64,000 bases of DNA from Gimesia chilikensis (GTDB taxonomy: Bacteria; Planctomycetota; Planctomycetia; Planctomycetales; Planctomycetaceae): positions 868,001-932,000 of the forward strand of contig NZ_VTSR01000032.1 of the NCBI RefSeq assembly GCF_008329715.1, given 5' to 3'. Of this stretch, positions 38,146 to 47,762 are shown one piece after another. Each line of letters starts with the position of its first letter. Position 1 is the stretch's first letter. A program made the position numbers and the translations under genes. The notes under the pieces are model-generated. The model was not told where the DNA came from, did no database searches, and worked only from the letters and a program-made list of their open reading frames with translations.

Positions 38146-39801
38146 TTACAGGGTCTCTTTCGAGAACTTGGCAATCACGTTTCCGATGAATTTGAGAATA
38201 CCTTTGTCGAGTTTGGCTTTGCCATCGATGACATCGCCTTCGCGTTTCATGACAAAAGTGAAGGTATCGTCTTTATCAGTGAGCGAGCCGAGCAGCATTT
38301 CGCGGATTTCCACGTTGCCTTTTTTATCCCGGACTTTGTTGATCAGTTTCAACCAGGGCAGCGTTTTCACGTTCAGTTCAATCACATTGGGACTGACTTT
38401 TTCCGGAGCCGGCTCTTTGACCTTCTTGGCGGCATCTTTGATGTTCTGAATCGCATCAGGGCCAGCTGCCATCCAGAGTGCCTCGGGAGTGCTGCCGACA
38501 TAGAGTGCTTCTCCATCACCGAAGAGCTCATAGAACCCGGCCTGGAATTCTTCCCGGATCGTGATTTTGTGGATCTTCAGGTTCTCTTCGTTGACCACAT
38601 CCACTTCGACGGTCTGCCCTTTCATCAACTGGGGCAGGAGTTCAACAACTTCCTTCAGCTTGGCACCATCGGTAGAACGGATGCCGCCGAGCAGTGCATA
38701 TTTACCGCCGTCAGCTGAGTTGGTATTGATGAAGCCATCGATGAGTGCGGTCTCTTTGCCTGCTTCCAGCATCTGAATGATCAGTTCCGCGATCTTTTTG
38801 CCGGCTTCTTTCTGCTTGTCGGTCAAATCTTTGTTGCTATCAATCCGCTCTTTAATGCTGGGGAGCAGCAGACTGTAGAACGCGGTGATGTTGGCTTTGC
38901 GCATTTCATCCAGGGGATGATTGATGCGGCCGTTTAAGATTCCGTCCTGCTTGACTTCGACGTTGGCGAAATAGCTGGGTTTGGTAGCAAACTGTTTGAT
39001 GCTTTCATCCAGCGAAGTTCCTTCGATTGCTTTCAGGCTGAAGACGAGGCGTCCTTCATTCTGAGTGGCGTCTGTGGTCCAGCCGATGACCATCTTCTGG
39101 GCTTCAGCAAAGAGTCGCTCGGCTTCATCCATCTGGTGGGTAAAAGCGAGCTTACGCAGTTCGAAAGCATTGTCGGTTTCATCCCGCTTTTTCTTGATGG
39201 CAGCCTGCAGCTGTTCGCGGGTTTTGGTCATGGATTTCTTTCGCAGATCCACGCCTTCTTTTTCATTCGTGATCAGTGCGCTGAAATCGTATTCGGCTTT
39301 GATCAGTTCCTGGACCCGCTTGAGCGGGTCTTCGATGTTCTCGACCTCGTCCAGTTTTTCAGAGATGATCACATATTTCTTTTCCTGCAGATACTGCATA
39401 AAACCTTCGAAGAGGTTGCCCAGTTTGTATGGGCCTTTACGCTGTTTCTTGGAAGAGATTTCAAAGACTTCCAGGTTATCGCGGAATTCTCCCAGATCAC
39501 TAATGGGGAGGATCAGTCGATAGCGTTGCTGCTGATTTTCACCAAGCAGGATGTCGATGCGGAGGGGACGTTGTTTATCAATTCCCTCCAGGAAGGTCGG
39601 GATCAACTGTTCGAGATTGGTCCAGCCTTTCTTGTCACCTGCCAGATCTAACACCAGATACTTGAGGTCAGCAATCATGCCATCGGCATTAATCTGGACC
39701 AGAGAGATATTAGGGGCAGCTTTATTTTCTTGAGCAGTTGCGACGCGCGGGAGTGAGAACGCAACGAATAGAATCAACGCTAAATGAGCAATGCGGCTCA
39801 T
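38146..39801 (-). CDS. secreted protein of unknown function
   Basis: The ATG at 39799-39801 is preceded by GGAGG with a 6-base gap and gives a clean signal peptide (MSRIAHLALILFVAFS, cleaving near VATAQ). The longer frame to 39903 lacks both. The mature protein has about 525 residues, mixed alpha/beta, with a Lys/Glu-rich helical stretch (TKTREQLQAAIKKKRDETDN, about residue 170) and repeated motifs such as LLGGIRSTDGAKLKEVVELL. It shows no catalytic signature I know. The resemblance is to large planctomycete secreted proteins of unknown role. No neighbour points to a function. Confidence 0.8.
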   Translation of the reverse strand: MSRIAHLALILFVAFSLPRVATAQENKAAPNISLVQINADGMIADLKYLVLDLAGDKKGWTNLEQLIPTFLEGIDKQRPLRIDILLGENQQQRYRLILPISDLGEFRDNLEVFEISSKKQRKGPYKLGNLFEGFMQYLQEKKYVIISEKLDEVENIEDPLKRVQELIKAEYDFSALITNEKEGVDLRKKSMTKTREQLQAAIKKKRDETDNAFELRKLAFTHQMDEAERLFAEAQKMVIGWTTDATQNEGRLVFSLKAIEGTSLDESIKQFATKPSYFANVEVKQDGILNGRINHPLDEMRKANITAFYSLLLPSIKERIDSNKDLTDKQKEAGKKIAELIIQMLEAGKETALIDGFINTNSADGGKYALLGGIRSTDGAKLKEVVELLPQLMKGQTVEVDVVNEENLKIHKITIREEFQAGFYELFGDGEALYVGSTPEALWMAAGPDAIQNIKDAAKKVKEPAPEKVSPNVIELNVKTLPWLKLINKVRDKKGNVEIREMLLGSLTDKDDTFTFVMKREGDVIDGKAKLDKGILKFIGNVIAKFSKETL

Positions 39802-40335
39802 ACATTTCCTCCATGATGTATTTCTGAGGATCTTGGGGATCGATATCTGATTTGCCTGCATCTTCTGCAGGGACCGACAGCAACTGTCGTCCCGATTCAA
39901 CACAGGTTGGTAGCAAATGTTAGTTTATACCAATAGTAATGAATAGGGAACTCTGGTTGAAGAAATAGCTAAAGTCCGAAATCGAAGATTTCTCTGTCGG
40001 GTAGACCAGGCGAATCTGGGATAAGAAATACAATGTGAACGTGTGTATTGTCAGGGTCCGGGTGGACTAGAGGGTCCAGAATAGAAATTCGGCGGTGCTC
40101 TGCGAAAATATGAAGGATGTTCAGAAACAAACCCAAAATTTTCGGAAGTGAAGTCGACCTCATTGCAGAATCGCTAAGATTCCCCAGCCTTTGAATTTTC
40201 AGCCGATTTTGATTCAGTCTAATCAGGACTGACCAGGCCAGCAGCGGAGGTGCCCTTCTCTGGCTGGGAGTCAGGCAGTCCGCGATATCACCGTGGAATC
40301 CCCTCTGGTTCATCAGGAGGAGTCCTCAGTTGTGA
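39802..40335. other. gene-free region
   Basis: About 534 bases between the secreted-protein gene and the zinc-ribbon gene, both on minus, hold no supported gene. A 114-residue frame at 39969-40313 (minus) has odd composition, no ribosome-binding site and no recognisable domain. I see no tRNA or strong hairpin. Confidence 0.4.
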
Positions 40336-42825
40336 TTACAACTTTTTCTCTGGTTCTTTGGCAGGAGGCGTTTCGGGTTGTGAACCACGGGCAGCCTCAA
40401 TTCCTGTGACCAGTCCCAGATAGCCTGAGATTCGTTCGGTGGGCGTGTAATTACTGCCTTGAAGAATTTTGCTGACAGCCGGGATCTGTTTCTGTTCGAC
40501 CGCGACTGCACCAATTGTATTCAGCATATCCTCACGGAGTACCGGATCTTTGGTCGCAGTCACAAACTGCACGGCCTGACTGAATTGCGACTGATTCAAG
40601 AGTCGGGATAACAGCTTGAGGGAGAGTTGCCCCTTCCAGGGTTTCTTCAGGTCAGACTGGTTGATCAGGTGAGCTGCCTGCTCTGGTTTCCCGTTCTTGA
40701 TCAGGGACGCGGTCTGACGGAGCAGCTCATCTTCTTTGGAAAGCTTGGGGGCACTGCTGGTCAGGGCTTTACTGATCTGTGATTTCAGATCTTCGTTCTG
40801 TGAGCCGACAGATTCCAGAATTACAGCAGGCAGCGTCGTTTCCTGCAGGGCATCTTTGAGGTTGAGATTTGAATTTTGTGAGGCAGCCTGCACCAGATTC
40901 CAGACTTCAGGAGCCAGGCCTGAGCGGGAGGCCTGTGCCAGGAGTGCGACTAATTTTTCGGATCGCTGTTCACCGGCGGCTTTCAGACTGCGGAGTTGTT
41001 TGTTGTATTCAGTAATGGCCCGGTTAACGCGATCGGAAGTGTCGAGATTGAAGGTGTCTTTGATCTCATCCCGGAAATTGAAATTCGTCGTTGCGTTCGA
41101 TTTTTCTTTGACTGCAGCGAGGCTGGGGGCAGTGGCCTGAATGCTCTGGACTGCATTTTTGAGGTATTGCAGTGCTTCAGCTTTCTTGCCTAGCTCTGAC
41201 TCGGCACAGGCGATCTGCAGATAAGTCTGAGCCAGCTGTTCCAGAGGAGCAGCCTGAGGCAGTCGCATGGAGTTCACCTCTTTGAGGTCTCCCAGAGTAA
41301 TGGGAGTCGGAACGGGCTGATCTTTGATCAGACTGACGGCCCGGTCGACAAAGGCCTGTGCGGCCTCTTTCTGATTCAGGTTGACCAGTTCTCGCGCACA
41401 GCGGGCCAGCATCATGGCGTTGCCAGTGGGCGAGAGCTTCTGCTCTGCCGGCTGAACCAGACTTAAATCTGGTTTCTGCTGTTGTTTGACGGCCTGTTCG
41501 AGCCGAGAGAGTGACCATTGAGTAACTGCTTCCGTCCGATCAGCAGAATCGGAGGCCATGGCTGCCCAGTTCAGGGCGGCTTCCGGATAACCGTGAGTGA
41601 CCAGAATCATGGTGGTTGCTACCCACTGGGGAGAAGCCCACATGCGGTGCAGGTCAATCAGGGATTCAAAATCATGGTGATTGGCTTCCTGGGCGATCTG
41701 CAGGTAAGCCGAGAGTTGTGCCAGATTACTTTCCGCCTGGTATTTGCGGATGAGATCGGTAGCCAGGTCTTCTTTTCCGGCGGCAATCCAGAAGGCAGCC
41801 AGGCGGGAGATCAGGTCTAAGGTATCCCTTCCGCCGTAATCGGGGATCTTCTGGGAGAGTTCAATTGTCTGATCCAGCGTCTCTTTGAGACCGGCCTGAT
41901 CTTTCTCCTTAAGCTGAATCCAGCCAATTTCGATCAGGGGGAAGATTTTATAAAATGGCAGTGGAGGACTGACGGCGTCAATCCGCTCCATCTGTTCGCG
42001 GGCGGCAGGAATGTTTCTGGTAACTGCATAAGCTTCGGCTGCCAGTCGCCGACTGAACGGTTTGCTGCGATTCCCGCGGTCGCGAGAAAGATTAACAATT
42101 TCCTCCAGTGCATTCTGTTTCACTTTGGCCGGATCAACGGACGTCTGCGAATTCTGTGTTGTCTGCTCGGGGGGATTCAGCGGGTTTTGCGCCAGAGGAT
42201 TTGGTTTATCATTGGAATTGTTTGAGAAATTATTCTTTGTCGCCTGAGAAATGACCGGGTTTTTGAAGGGCTGGGACAGTTCGGAAGCATCTGGAACCTG
42301 AGTGAAATACCAGTAGGCGCCACCAATGGCTCCCGCAGAAACTACGATGGCACCGATCAGCGGCAGTTTCGAGGGTTTCTTTTCTTTGGGCTCTTCTTCC
42401 TCAGTGGCTTTGCGTTCCTGCGCTTCAGGATTGGGGACGGTGAAGACGGGGGCCAGACACTCTGGATTTCGACATTTTACCTCGCGTCCGACGACTTTCT
42501 CAGAGGCAAATCCCTGGGTGTCGCACATGGGGCAGACGACACGGAACATCTTTCCCTTGGCAGGTTTGCGAGCCAGTGGGATCACCTTCACTGCTTCCTG
42601 TTTTTTCCGTTCCAGTTCAAACGGATCGTCATCGGAAACCGTTTCCCGGCCTCGACGTTTGACGGGTTGCTCAGTTGCAGCGGATTTAGCAGGTGCGGGT
42701 TTGTCTTTGGGAGAGGGGCTGCTGGTTTTACCTGAGGACTTCATGGGGGCGCCGCAGGACGGGCACTCGGTGACGTCTTCATCAAGTACTGATGCCCCAC
42801 AGGACGGGCAGGTTGGCAAATCCAT
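40336..42825 (-). CDS. zinc-ribbon membrane protein with tetratricopeptide-like helical repeats
   Basis: The 829-residue protein starts with a double zinc ribbon (CPSCGASVLDEDVTECPSCG) and a second ribbon near residue 95 (CPMCDTQGFASEKV...KCRNPEC). A membrane helix (LPLIGAIVVSAGAIGGAYWYF, about 160) is next. The remaining C-terminal part (about 650 residues) is made of amphipathic helices with Ala/Leu spacing that looks like TPR or similar solenoid repeats (for example LAQTYLQIACAESELGKKAEA). Such proteins are common in planctomycetes and are of unknown function. The long helical region would face the periplasm if the ribbons are cytoplasmic. Confidence 0.85.
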   Translation of the reverse strand: MDLPTCPSCGASVLDEDVTECPSCGAPMKSSGKTSSPSPKDKPAPAKSAATEQPVKRRGRETVSDDDPFELERKKQEAVKVIPLARKPAKGKMFRVVCPMCDTQGFASEKVVGREVKCRNPECLAPVFTVPNPEAQERKATEEEEPKEKKPSKLPLIGAIVVSAGAIGGAYWYFTQVPDASELSQPFKNPVISQATKNNFSNNSNDKPNPLAQNPLNPPEQTTQNSQTSVDPAKVKQNALEEIVNLSRDRGNRSKPFSRRLAAEAYAVTRNIPAAREQMERIDAVSPPLPFYKIFPLIEIGWIQLKEKDQAGLKETLDQTIELSQKIPDYGGRDTLDLISRLAAFWIAAGKEDLATDLIRKYQAESNLAQLSAYLQIAQEANHHDFESLIDLHRMWASPQWVATTMILVTHGYPEAALNWAAMASDSADRTEAVTQWSLSRLEQAVKQQQKPDLSLVQPAEQKLSPTGNAMMLARCARELVNLNQKEAAQAFVDRAVSLIKDQPVPTPITLGDLKEVNSMRLPQAAPLEQLAQTYLQIACAESELGKKAEALQYLKNAVQSIQATAPSLAAVKEKSNATTNFNFRDEIKDTFNLDTSDRVNRAITEYNKQLRSLKAAGEQRSEKLVALLAQASRSGLAPEVWNLVQAASQNSNLNLKDALQETTLPAVILESVGSQNEDLKSQISKALTSSAPKLSKEDELLRQTASLIKNGKPEQAAHLINQSDLKKPWKGQLSLKLLSRLLNQSQFSQAVQFVTATKDPVLREDMLNTIGAVAVEQKQIPAVSKILQGSNYTPTERISGYLGLVTGIEAARGSQPETPPAKEPEKKL

Positions 42826-43162
42826 ATTTCAATCGTCCGATATATTCTGGTGGTTAATCAATGTCCATGTCTCACCTGTTACGTAATCCGAAAGTCTTCA
42901 GAAAGGAAAAATCAAAACGCAACAGTTGGATTGTGATCAGAAAGGAATCATAGTTAACTGTTTAGAAAACAGAAAGCTAAGTATCATTGTATACATTGAA
43001 TAACCTCCTCTTCAAGGAATATTCAATGAACGCCGATGAATGTCGGATCTTCAGAAATGAGAAAAACTTCTAACAGAGACTGTTAACGCAAAAGCAGCGC
43101 TGCGATCCACAGTCATTCGGGCGGAACACACCACTACCACTTCAGGATCGGGACAGAGAATC
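42826..43162. other. gene-free divergent region with an inverted repeat
   Basis: About 337 bases lie between the zinc-ribbon gene (minus) and the GAF-like gene (plus). The clearest structure is a 9-base inverted repeat at 42994-43028, listed separately. No coding frame is supported. Confidence 0.5.
42994..43028. repeat. 9-bp perfect inverted repeat
   Basis: CATTGAATA (42994-43002) and TATTCAATG (43020-43028) are perfect reverse complements separated by 17 bases that include CCTCC. It lies 135 bases upstream of the GAF-like gene. It could be an operator or an RNA hairpin; it lacks the T-run of a terminator. Confidence 0.55.
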
Positions 43163-43669
43163 ATGAATTTACAGGTCGAGCAGTTTGTCACTCAGCTGGA
43201 ACAGGAATTACGTGAACAGAATTCTGTTTCCGGTGTGCTGGATCTGCTGCTGGCCCAGCTGAAGGGGCGGGCCGCTGGTCTCTGGCGGTGTGCCGATGGG
43301 AATCTGCTGCAGGTAGGCTTTCGTGCAGTACCGGAAATGGATCTGCAGGTGCAACAGGATTTTGCCGCTCTGACGAAAGAAGTTTCACTGGAAAATAAGG
43401 GGTTGGGCATCGTCAAGGCGGTGCTGGAACGTCAACCTGCGATTGGAACTCTGAGCAGTACGGAGTCAGGATTGCCAGGGTCTTCCGAGTGGCTGGTGAA
43501 GTTTGGTGCACAGCAATCCTATGCAATACCCGTCATCGAGGATGGTGAGGTCACAGGAGTTCTGGCAATTTCCACAGACTGTATTCATCAGGCAGGCGAT
43601 GCCGAGTGGGAAATTCAGACTCAGATTGCAAACCGAATCGGTGAGAAAAAACTTTTGGGGATGCTTTGA
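43163..43669 (+). CDS. GAF-like single-domain protein
   Basis: The 168-residue protein has one alpha/beta domain with the GAF pattern: an N-terminal helix (VEQFVTQLEQELREQ), a beta strand AAGLWRCADGN, a central long loop, and the C-terminal AIPVIEDGEVTGVLAISTD typical of GAF closing strands. GAF domains bind small ligands or mediate dimerisation. No output domain is attached. The next plus-strand gene begins about 190 bases later, so the two may not be one operon. An alternative reading is a chaperone-like partner of a larger GAF protein; no partner is evident. Confidence 0.65.
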   Translation: MNLQVEQFVTQLEQELREQNSVSGVLDLLLAQLKGRAAGLWRCADGNLLQVGFRAVPEMDLQVQQDFAALTKEVSLENKGLGIVKAVLERQPAIGTLSSTESGLPGSSEWLVKFGAQQSYAIPVIEDGEVTGVLAISTDCIHQAGDAEWEIQTQIANRIGEKKLLGML

Positions 43670-43855
43670 ACCTGTGAATTGAGTATGATTTCGTTACAGA
43701 AAAAGGGAGTGGAATTGTCAGGAGATTTCCTGATGTATATAACATGTGGAGTGGAAACAGGAGTTTCCCTGCCCTACCGTTCTACGTACCCGGTCATTCT
43801 GAGCTCAGCATTAGCTGAAGGACGTTTGTGATTCTCTGCAACAGGTCATGGTAAG

Positions 43856-44851
43856 ATGAGTCGATCGAATCCTTTGCACTGGTCATTTCCCATTGGATCC
43901 TGGTTTTTGACTCAGGTGCGTGTCAGCATTTTTCTGCCGGTCGTCCTGCTCGTCTTCTGGTCACATTACTCTCTGGGACTGGGATTTGCCTTATTCGGCG
44001 TTCTGTTCATCAGCGTCTTCCTGCATGAAATGGGGCACGTGGTCGCCTGTCGGATGATGGGAGGCGAAGCCGATCAGATCATGCTCTGGCCTCTAGGAGG
44101 CCTGGTACCCTGCAGCCCTGCCCGTACTGATGCCTCTCGCATCGTCACCGTTCTGGGCGGGCCACTGGTGAATCTACTGTTATGTGCGATCACGCTGCCG
44201 GCTGTGATCTGGTCTGGACAGATGTCGGAATCGCTCAACCCGATCAAGCTTCCGACTGTCGATCTGAGCAATAATCTGGGGCAGGCAATGCTCTTGATGG
44301 TGTTCAGCATCAACTGGCTCCTGCTGCTGGTGAACCTGATTCCGGTACTTCCCCTGGATGGTGGTAAAGTGCTGCAAATCATCTTGTCCCGCCGCTTTGA
44401 TGAAACTGTGCTGCATATGGTGATGCTGAACGTCAGTTTTCTGATCGGGGGGCTGGGAATGGTGATCGGCCTCTGCACCCATACCGTCTGGGTAGTCTTT
44501 TTCGGAGCGTTACTGTTAATGCTGAACCTGCTGGAATTTGCAGCCGGCCATCGAGAGGAAGCCTTTGACGATTCCATTTTCGGCTACGATTTCTCACAAG
44601 GCTATACCAGTCTGGAACGTTCGAGTCCGGAACCTTCAGAACAGAAAGTTGGTTTCTTCCAGAAGTGGCGTGAGAAACGAAAACTGCAGAAACGGATGCG
44701 GGAACGCGAAAAAGAACGGGATGCAGAAAAGCAACTCGATCTCCTGCTGAATAAGGTTCATGAATTCGGTCTGGATTCCTTAACCCCCAAAGAGCGTCAG
44801 CAGTTAAATCAGGTCAGTGCCCGCTATCGCAAGAGCAATTCCGACCCCTAA
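43856..44851 (+). CDS. site-2 protease family (M50) intramembrane metalloprotease
   Basis: The catalytic zinc motif H57-E-M-G-H61 lies in the helix FLHEMGHVVACRMMGG. The second motif, LVNLIPVLPLDGGKVLQI, supplies the Asp ligand (DG) about residue 168. Four to five hydrophobic segments surround these. A C-terminal cytoplasmic, highly charged extension (residues about 260-331, rich in Arg, Lys and Glu) is unusual in length and may be a coiled coil. Site-2 proteases cut membrane-anchored regulators, such as anti-sigma factors. No substrate is visible nearby. The protein resembles the SpoIVFB-type branch with a single M50 core and no PDZ domain. Confidence 0.9.
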   Translation: MSRSNPLHWSFPIGSWFLTQVRVSIFLPVVLLVFWSHYSLGLGFALFGVLFISVFLHEMGHVVACRMMGGEADQIMLWPLGGLVPCSPARTDASRIVTVLGGPLVNLLLCAITLPAVIWSGQMSESLNPIKLPTVDLSNNLGQAMLLMVFSINWLLLLVNLIPVLPLDGGKVLQIILSRRFDETVLHMVMLNVSFLIGGLGMVIGLCTHTVWVVFFGALLLMLNLLEFAAGHREEAFDDSIFGYDFSQGYTSLERSSPEPSEQKVGFFQKWREKRKLQKRMREREKERDAEKQLDLLLNKVHEFGLDSLTPKERQQLNQVSARYRKSNSDP

Positions 44852-45383
44852 AATCAGGCGGATTTGCACTCAAACGGTGTTTCATTTTCTCTTTCCACCG
44901 AAAATCACCGAACTTTACTTAACTGGTGAATCATTTTGCCGGTCTGGCCTGACAATGCACACATCTGGCAGGATCCGCAGCATCGTACTTTTCAGATGTA
45001 GTTTTGCTTGCTTCGACTCTGTCTGGTGGTGAACAGGAATGAGATGCGTCTCTCCCTGGCAGAAAGACGGGGATTCATGCTGGATTGTTCCTAACTGTCA
45101 TATAAATAAGGCGATACAACCAGAGTAAAGGACCCGTTACTCTTTATATCCATTTTGATATCTGGTTGTTGACGAAGTTAACTTCAGAAAACCCTGAATT
45201 TGTTCACTAGAACTTGTGTTTGCCGATATTTGCGGTGTAAACCGCAGTTTTCGGGGCTAAAACTGCAGTTTCCTGAAAAGTGACACAATTACAGGTGCTG
45301 AAATCAAATCTGATTTGCGGCCATTCGTCTGCGAACTAACTTTCTATAGGGAATAACTCCTCTAGAAAGCAGGAAAATGACTT
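44852..45383. other. gene-free region upstream of HD-GYP gene, with symmetric elements
   Basis: About 532 bases without a supported gene. The last 150 bases hold the symmetric elements at 45231-45271, listed separately. The remainder is AT-rich with no strong terminator after the protease gene. Confidence 0.5.
45231..45271. promoter_or_regulatory. candidate operator: paired palindromes upstream of HD-GYP gene
   Basis: TGCGGT-GTAA-ACCGCA (45231-45246) is a perfect inverted repeat. Overlapping it, AAACCGCAGTTT (45239-45250) and the perfect palindrome AAACTGCAGTTT (45260-45271) are near-identical 12-mers whose starts are 21 bases apart, two helical turns. This spacing is what two dimers of a DNA-binding regulator on one face of DNA would use. 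They sit about 110 bases before the HD-GYP start codon. Function is inferred. Confidence 0.45.
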
Positions 45384-47042
45384 ATGGTCTCGGGAACAAT
45401 TGATTCATTCAAGAAACTGTCCAACTTCAGCAAGTGTGGTGGCGCGTGGGATCTGGAAATTCACCAGGATACCAAGGTGGAATTGTCCAACGATCGCATG
45501 CAGCGCATTTCAGAATTGACGGGCCTGTCAATGTTCTGTTTCGACGCCCGGGTTCAAAGGCTGGTCGGGCGGACTCACATGCGCTCCCTGCCCTTTTTTC
45601 CGATCGACGTCTTAAACCAGCTTGATGAGATTCAGGGACTGACCCTGGTCGAGAATACAAACGGGTTGACCCATTATCTGTTTCCCCTGTTTGAGGATAG
45701 CGAACATAAATATGTCGCTGCCGGTTTTGTGTTTCAGAAAGAGAAACGCAAACTGACGGAAATGGTACTGTCGGCCGTGGAGCGGGACTGGTCATCTGAC
45801 GAACTGGATACCTGGCTCGAAGGGCAGCGAGTTCTGGATGTGAAATCGCTGCATGCCCTGCTGAGTCTGGCCATCATGCATCTGGATGAAGAACAGCAGC
45901 TGGATGAATTGAATGAGGAAGTCGATAATCTGTCCGAATGTCTGGATGAGACGTTCGAAGAAATCAGCCTGTTGCACGAAGTGGCGCAGCATTTGAAGAT
46001 TTCTGAAAGTCCCGAGAAGCTGGGAGAGCTCTGTCTGGAGCGGATCGGCAATCTGATCGAAGCGGAAACAAATATTATCTGGTTCGAAGGACAGGGACAC
46101 ACGTCCCGATTCATGTCTGAGAGCCAGACTGAATTTGATGAACTCAAACTGGCTCGGCTGGTCGCACAGTTTGATGGATTTGACTTCAATCAGCCTCTGG
46201 TGATCAATCACGTGGACAGTTCCCTGCTCTCGCTGGAATTTCCGGATCTGCATAATCTGGTGCTGGTACCGATTACTGATGGCTCTCATTCTTACGGATG
46301 GATTCTGAGCTGTAATCTCCTTAAGAGCGAAGAGTATGGCACCATTCAGGCCAGTCTGTTGAATTCGGTGGCTTCATTCCTGGGAACGCACCTGCGTAAC
46401 ATCGACCTGTATGCGCAACAGGAAGAGCTGATGCTCAGCTTTGTTAAATCGTTCATTTCCACCCTGGATGCGAAAGATCCATACACACGCGGTCATAGCG
46501 AGCGCGTGGCCCTGATCGCACAGCAACTGGCGAAACAACTGGGTTATACGGGAGAATTCATCCACGACATCTATCTCTCCGGTCTGTTGCACGACATTGG
46601 GAAAATCGGCGTGGATGACCGCATCCTCCGCAAGGAAGGTCGTTTGACCGATGAGGAATTCCTGCAGATTCAGAAACATCCGATGATCGGATACAAGATT
46701 CTCTCTGGTATCAAAAAACTCAAGAACATTCTACCAGGAATCCGTAATCACCATGAGCAGATCGACGGCCGGGGATATCCCGACGGTTTGACCGGAGACG
46801 ATATTCCGCTGATGGCGCGGATCATTGCTGTCGCGGATGCGTATGATGCGATGGGCAGTGACCGTCCCTACCGCAACGGTATGCCCCTGGAGCGACTCGA
46901 AGGCATTTTCCGAGAAGGGAAAGGGATTCAATGGGACGCTGCTGTGATCGACGCTTATTTTGAGATCCGTGATGAAATTACTCAGCTCTCGCAGAAATAC
47001 AATCTGGAATCTGCTGAGCAGATGGAACTAACGGTCAGTTGA
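45384..47042 (+). CDS. HD-GYP domain cyclic-di-GMP phosphodiesterase with GAF-like region
   Basis: The 552-residue protein has an N-terminal region (1-200) ending in a coiled stretch (EEQQLDELNEEVDNLSECLD), a GAF-like domain (about 205-335), and an HD-GYP domain (about 350-530). The HD-GYP signatures are GHSERVALIAQQLAKQLG, LLHDIGKIGVDDRIL and HHEQIDGRGYPDGLTGDDIP. They include the His/Asp metal ligands and the GYP motif. The enzyme would hydrolyse c-di-GMP to pGpG or GMP, lowering this second messenger. No transmembrane segment or signal peptide is visible, so it is cytoplasmic and its GAF domain may sense a ligand. Confidence 0.93.
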   Translation: MVSGTIDSFKKLSNFSKCGGAWDLEIHQDTKVELSNDRMQRISELTGLSMFCFDARVQRLVGRTHMRSLPFFPIDVLNQLDEIQGLTLVENTNGLTHYLFPLFEDSEHKYVAAGFVFQKEKRKLTEMVLSAVERDWSSDELDTWLEGQRVLDVKSLHALLSLAIMHLDEEQQLDELNEEVDNLSECLDETFEEISLLHEVAQHLKISESPEKLGELCLERIGNLIEAETNIIWFEGQGHTSRFMSESQTEFDELKLARLVAQFDGFDFNQPLVINHVDSSLLSLEFPDLHNLVLVPITDGSHSYGWILSCNLLKSEEYGTIQASLLNSVASFLGTHLRNIDLYAQQEELMLSFVKSFISTLDAKDPYTRGHSERVALIAQQLAKQLGYTGEFIHDIYLSGLLHDIGKIGVDDRILRKEGRLTDEEFLQIQKHPMIGYKILSGIKKLKNILPGIRNHHEQIDGRGYPDGLTGDDIPLMARIIAVADAYDAMGSDRPYRNGMPLERLEGIFREGKGIQWDAAVIDAYFEIRDEITQLSQKYNLESAEQMELTVS

Positions 47043-47111
47043 TGGACTGACTTTCGCTGAATGATTAGGATGGGGGCATCACCTTATTCTGTCTTCATGC
47101 GGGAGTCTTTC

Positions 47112-47744
47112 ATGTCAGCTGTTCTATCTCAGAATCTCTGGAAGCACAGTGTATTCCTGATTTGCCTGTTCCCTGGCCTGTCGGGCTGTGGTTCTGGTGA
47201 ATCAGATGCTCCTGCCGACCTGCCTGTTCCCGAAGCGGCTCCCCTGAGTTCTGCTCAAAGTGCTGCGACTGAAGCTTCACACTCTGAGTCCGGCGAAAAA
47301 GTCTTTGACGGGATTCAGTTCGACGTGCCCGTCGGCTGGCAGCAGATCCCGTTGTCTCCAGCACAACAGGGGATGATCTCAGCCAGCTTTCAGATTCCCA
47401 AAGCGGGACCGGATGTAAAGCTCACACTCTCTTCGGTCGGCGGTGGCATCGATGCCAACCTGCAGCGCTGGCGAGGGCAGTTCCAGTTACCTCCGGGTGA
47501 AGAGCCGCTTCAGAAGACTGTCCGCGTCGATGACGTGGAAGCGATCTGGCTCGATCTTCGCGGTACCTTTGATACCGGACCGGCTCTGAACGGGACAGCG
47601 GAAGCAGGCATGCGGATGATTGGCGTGGCGATCCCTCGCAGTCCTCGCGATTTTTACCTCAAGCTGACCGGACCTCGGGAACAGCTGCTGAAAGCAGAGC
47701 CTGAGTTCGAAGCGTTTTTGAAGTCGGCTCGTTTCAAACAGTAA
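47112..47744 (+). CDS. lipoprotein of unknown function
   Basis: The chosen ATG at 47112 follows GGGAG at a suitable distance and gives a signal peptide ending in the lipobox FPGLSGC (Cys27). An earlier frame start at 47061 would add an unlikely leader. The mature protein begins with a Ser/Ala/Pro-rich tether (about 40 residues). The remainder is a single compact beta-rich domain (FDGIQFDVPVGWQQIPLSPA, KLTLSSVGGGIDANLQRWRG) with no known motif. It starts about 70 bases after the HD-GYP gene and may be co-transcribed. Its 3' end is 18 bases from the convergent ketoacyl synthase gene. Confidence 0.8.
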   Translation: MSAVLSQNLWKHSVFLICLFPGLSGCGSGESDAPADLPVPEAAPLSSAQSAATEASHSESGEKVFDGIQFDVPVGWQQIPLSPAQQGMISASFQIPKAGPDVKLTLSSVGGGIDANLQRWRGQFQLPPGEEPLQKTVRVDDVEAIWLDLRGTFDTGPALNGTAEAGMRMIGVAIPRSPRDFYLKLTGPREQLLKAEPEFEAFLKSARFKQ

Positions 47745-47762
47745 CTCCGCAGCTACGACAGA

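Noticed and set aside
39969-40313. A 114-codon minus-strand frame in the gap at 40 kb
   Set aside because: No ribosome-binding site, no recognisable domain, and low-quality codon use; treated as non-coding.
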